DNA from: Macrococcus equipercicus
GTDB lineage: Bacteria; Bacillota; Bacilli; Staphylococcales; Staphylococcaceae
Length of the DNA stretch: 64,000 nt
Reading direction: 5' to 3'
NCBI RefSeq assembly: GCF_004359525.2
Contig: NZ_SCWC02000005.1
Span: 53,809 to 117,808 of the forward strand
Made by a program: the position numbers and the translations under genes. Below, in pieces: positions 62,851-64,000 of this stretch. Position 1 is the first letter of the stretch. Each line of letters begins with the position of its first letter. The notes below the pieces were generated by a model, which saw only the letters and a list, made by a program, of their open reading frames with translations, did no database searches and had not been told where the DNA came from.

Positions 62851-62924
62851 TGGACCTTGCAGGACTCGAACCTGCGACCAAACGGTTATGAGCCGTTTGC
62901 TCTAACCAACTGAGCTAAAGGTCC
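62851..62924 (-). tRNA. tRNA-Ile2(CAT), lysidine type
   Basis: Anticodon CAT, but the body (GGACCTTTAGCTCAG start) resembles Bacillus tRNA-Ile2, whose wobble C is changed to lysidine by TilS to read AUA. The elongator Met gene follows separately. Assignment by similarity from memory. Confidence 0.8.
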
Positions 62925-62956
62925 TAAATCCAGAAGTTACACTTTTAAAAAATTAG

Positions 62957-63030
62957 TGGCGGCAGAGGGGATCGAACCCCCGACCTCACGGGTATGAACC
63001 GTACGCTCTAGCCAGCTGAGCTACGCCGCC
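62957..63030 (-). tRNA. tRNA-Met(CAT), elongator
   Basis: Anticodon CAT in GTTCATA context; the GGCGGCGTAGCTCAGCTGG start is that of elongator tRNA-Met. Confidence 0.93.
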
Positions 63031-63044
63031 GTATTAAATTATTA

Positions 63045-63120
63045 TGGTGGAGACTAGCGGGATCGAACCGCTGACCTCCTGCGTGCAAAGCAGGCGCTCT
63101 CCCAGCTGAGCTAAGCCCCC
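63045..63120 (-). tRNA. tRNA-Ala(TGC)
   Basis: Anticodon TGC in TTTGCAC; CCA encoded. Confidence 0.95.
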
Positions 63121-63146
63121 ATAATATAAACTACTTAAGAAGTAAG

Positions 63147-63220
63147 TCGGGAAGACAGGATTCGAACCTGCGACCCCTTGGTCCCAAACCAAGTGCTCTA
63201 CCAAGCTGAGCTACTTCCCG
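63147..63220 (-). tRNA. tRNA-Pro(TGG)
   Basis: Anticodon TGG in TTTGGGA; typical C1-G72 pair. Confidence 0.95.
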
Positions 63221-63236
63221 TAGCAAAAATAATTAG

Positions 63237-63310
63237 CGCGCCCGAGAGGAGTCGAACCCCTAACCTCTTGATCCGTAGTCAAACGCTCTATCCAATTGAG
63301 CTACGGGCGC
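63237..63310 (-). tRNA. tRNA-Arg(ACG)
   Basis: Anticodon ACG in CTACGGA; the wobble A would be edited to inosine by TadA. Confidence 0.95.
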
Positions 63311-63315
63311 ATAAA

Positions 63316-63404
63316 TGGTGCCGAGGACCGGAATCGAACCGGTACGGTAATCACTTACCGCAGGATTTTAAGTCCTGTGCGTCTGCCAGTTCCGCCACCC
63401 CGGC
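63316..63404 (-). tRNA. tRNA-Leu(TAA)
   Basis: Class II, anticodon TAA in CTTAAAA; CCA encoded. Confidence 0.95.
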
Positions 63405-63436
63405 TGATATATCGATTTTTGACAAAAAAATAATAA

Positions 63437-63511
63437 TGGAGCGAAAGACGGGATTCGAACCCGCGACCCCAACCTTGGCAAGGTTGTATTCTACCACTGA
63501 ACTACTTTCGC
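63437..63511 (-). tRNA. tRNA-Gly(GCC)
   Basis: Anticodon GCC in TTGCCAA, normal loops; CCA encoded. Confidence 0.95.
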
Positions 63512-63516
63512 AAATA

Positions 63517-63600
63517 TGGTGCGGGTGAAGGGAGTCGAACCCCCACGCCGTAGGCGCTAGATCCTAAGTCTAGTGCGTCTGCCAGTTCCGCCACACCCGC
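63517..63600 (-). tRNA. tRNA-Leu(TAG)
   Basis: Class II, anticodon TAG in CTTAGGA; CCA encoded. Confidence 0.95.
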
Positions 63601-63610
63601 ATATTTAAAA

Positions 63611-63686
63611 TGGTGAGCCATAGAGGATTCGAACCTCTGACCCTTTGATTAAAAGTCAAATGCTCTACCAACTGAGCTAATGGCTC
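63611..63686 (-). tRNA. tRNA-Lys(TTT)
   Basis: Anticodon TTT in CTTTTAA; CCA encoded. Confidence 0.95.
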
Positions 63687-63691
63687 TAACA

Positions 63692-63767
<76 letters not shown>

Positions 63768-63778
63768 ATAATAATAAA

Positions 63779-63854
63779 TGGTGGAGGATGACGGGATCGA
63801 ACCGCCGACCCTCTGCTTGTAAGGCAGATGCTCTCCCAGCTGAGCTAATCCTCC
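63779..63854 (-). tRNA. tRNA-Val(TAC)
   Basis: Anticodon TAC in CTTACAA; CCA encoded. First tRNA after the 5S gene. Confidence 0.95.
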
Positions 63855-63865
63855 GAATGTTTCTG

Positions 63866-63980
63866 CCCGGCAGCGTCCTACTCTCGCGGGACGTCAGTCC
63901 AACTACCATCGGCGCTAGAGAGCTTAACTTCTGTGTTCGGTATGGGAACAGGTGTGACCTCTCTGCCATCGTCACCAGAC
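63866..63980 (-). rRNA. rrf: 5S ribosomal RNA
   Basis: The minus strand reads TCTGGTGACGATGGCAGAGA and later CCCATACCGAACACAGAAG, the universal 5S core, ending GGACGCTGCCGGGC. About 115 bases. Upstream, off the right edge, 23S and 16S rRNA are expected; the 24 tRNA genes are co-transcribed behind it. Confidence 0.96.
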
Positions 63981-64000
63981 AGATGGGGTGAATTATACCC

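Noticed and set aside
62851..62924. Second elongator tRNA-Met
   Set aside because: Although the anticodon is CAT, the body matches tRNA-Ile2 and the gene at 62957 has the elongator Met body.

Overview
The window looks like the chromosome of a Gram-positive bacterium of the family Staphylococcaceae, most probably Macrococcus or a close relative. The evidence is the gene content and order (comK; lplA; hemEH-cgoX; a TRAP/HmoB gene; ecsAB-hit-hpr-prsA-yhaMNO-hemZ-yheA), strong AGGAGG ribosome binding sites, many TTG and GTG starts, and two odd glycine tRNA genes of the kind staphylococci use for cell-wall cross-bridges. The genus is an inference; no search could be run.

Bases 1-18.9 kb are the integrase-proximal part of a siphovirus-type prophage, which continues beyond the left edge. 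On the minus strand, from the edge inward, lie the prohead protease, HK97-type portal, a small membrane protein, large and small terminase and an HNH protein. They are followed by an ArpU/RinA-type late regulator and a long run of small overlapping early genes (MazG-like, RusA, YopX, SSB, a replication initiator, a Bro-N antirepressor). The lysogeny switch is at 15.4-16.5 kb: a Cro-like protein, a LexA/CI-type self-cleaving repressor and four copies of one palindromic operator. On the plus strand follow a membrane-anchored thermonuclease (probable cargo) and a tyrosine integrase that ends next to the 3' end of a tRNA-Ser gene, the probable attachment site.

A first cluster of 11 tRNA genes (18.9-20.2 kb, minus strand) leads into core genome. 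In order: comK, an IDEAL-domain protein, lipoate ligase, and the last steps of coproporphyrin-dependent heme synthesis (hemE, hemH/cpfC, hemY/cgoX) divergent from a TRAP/HmoB-type protein. Next come ecsAB, hit, a YtxH-like protein, hpr, a DUF3267-like protein, prsA, yhaMNO and hemZ, then yheA, an XRE regulator, a cation efflux protein, an SDR enzyme and a GAF-type two-component system with four cysteines in the sensor. After that are an acetyltransferase-nitrilase fusion, a pseudouridine synthase, a nitroreductase, ppk and ppx (polyphosphate turnover), fumC, a NERD-domain protein beside a 41-bp hairpin repeat array, and an amino-sugar deaminase-like gene with nagA. The block closes with nfrA, trmL, queG, a polar amino-acid ABC importer, a PTS IIC-like permease, a Nudix hydrolase and a GNAT acetyltransferase.

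The right end (61.7-64 kb) is a minus-strand array of 24 tRNA genes downstream of a 5S rRNA gene, so an rRNA operon continues off the right edge. The array holds the two divergent tRNA-Gly(UCC) genes and repeats the His and the Phe-Asp-fMet units of the first cluster. Most intergenic gaps contain a recognisable terminator, promoter or operator. Apart from the tRNA clusters, no stretch longer than about 300 bases lacks a gene.
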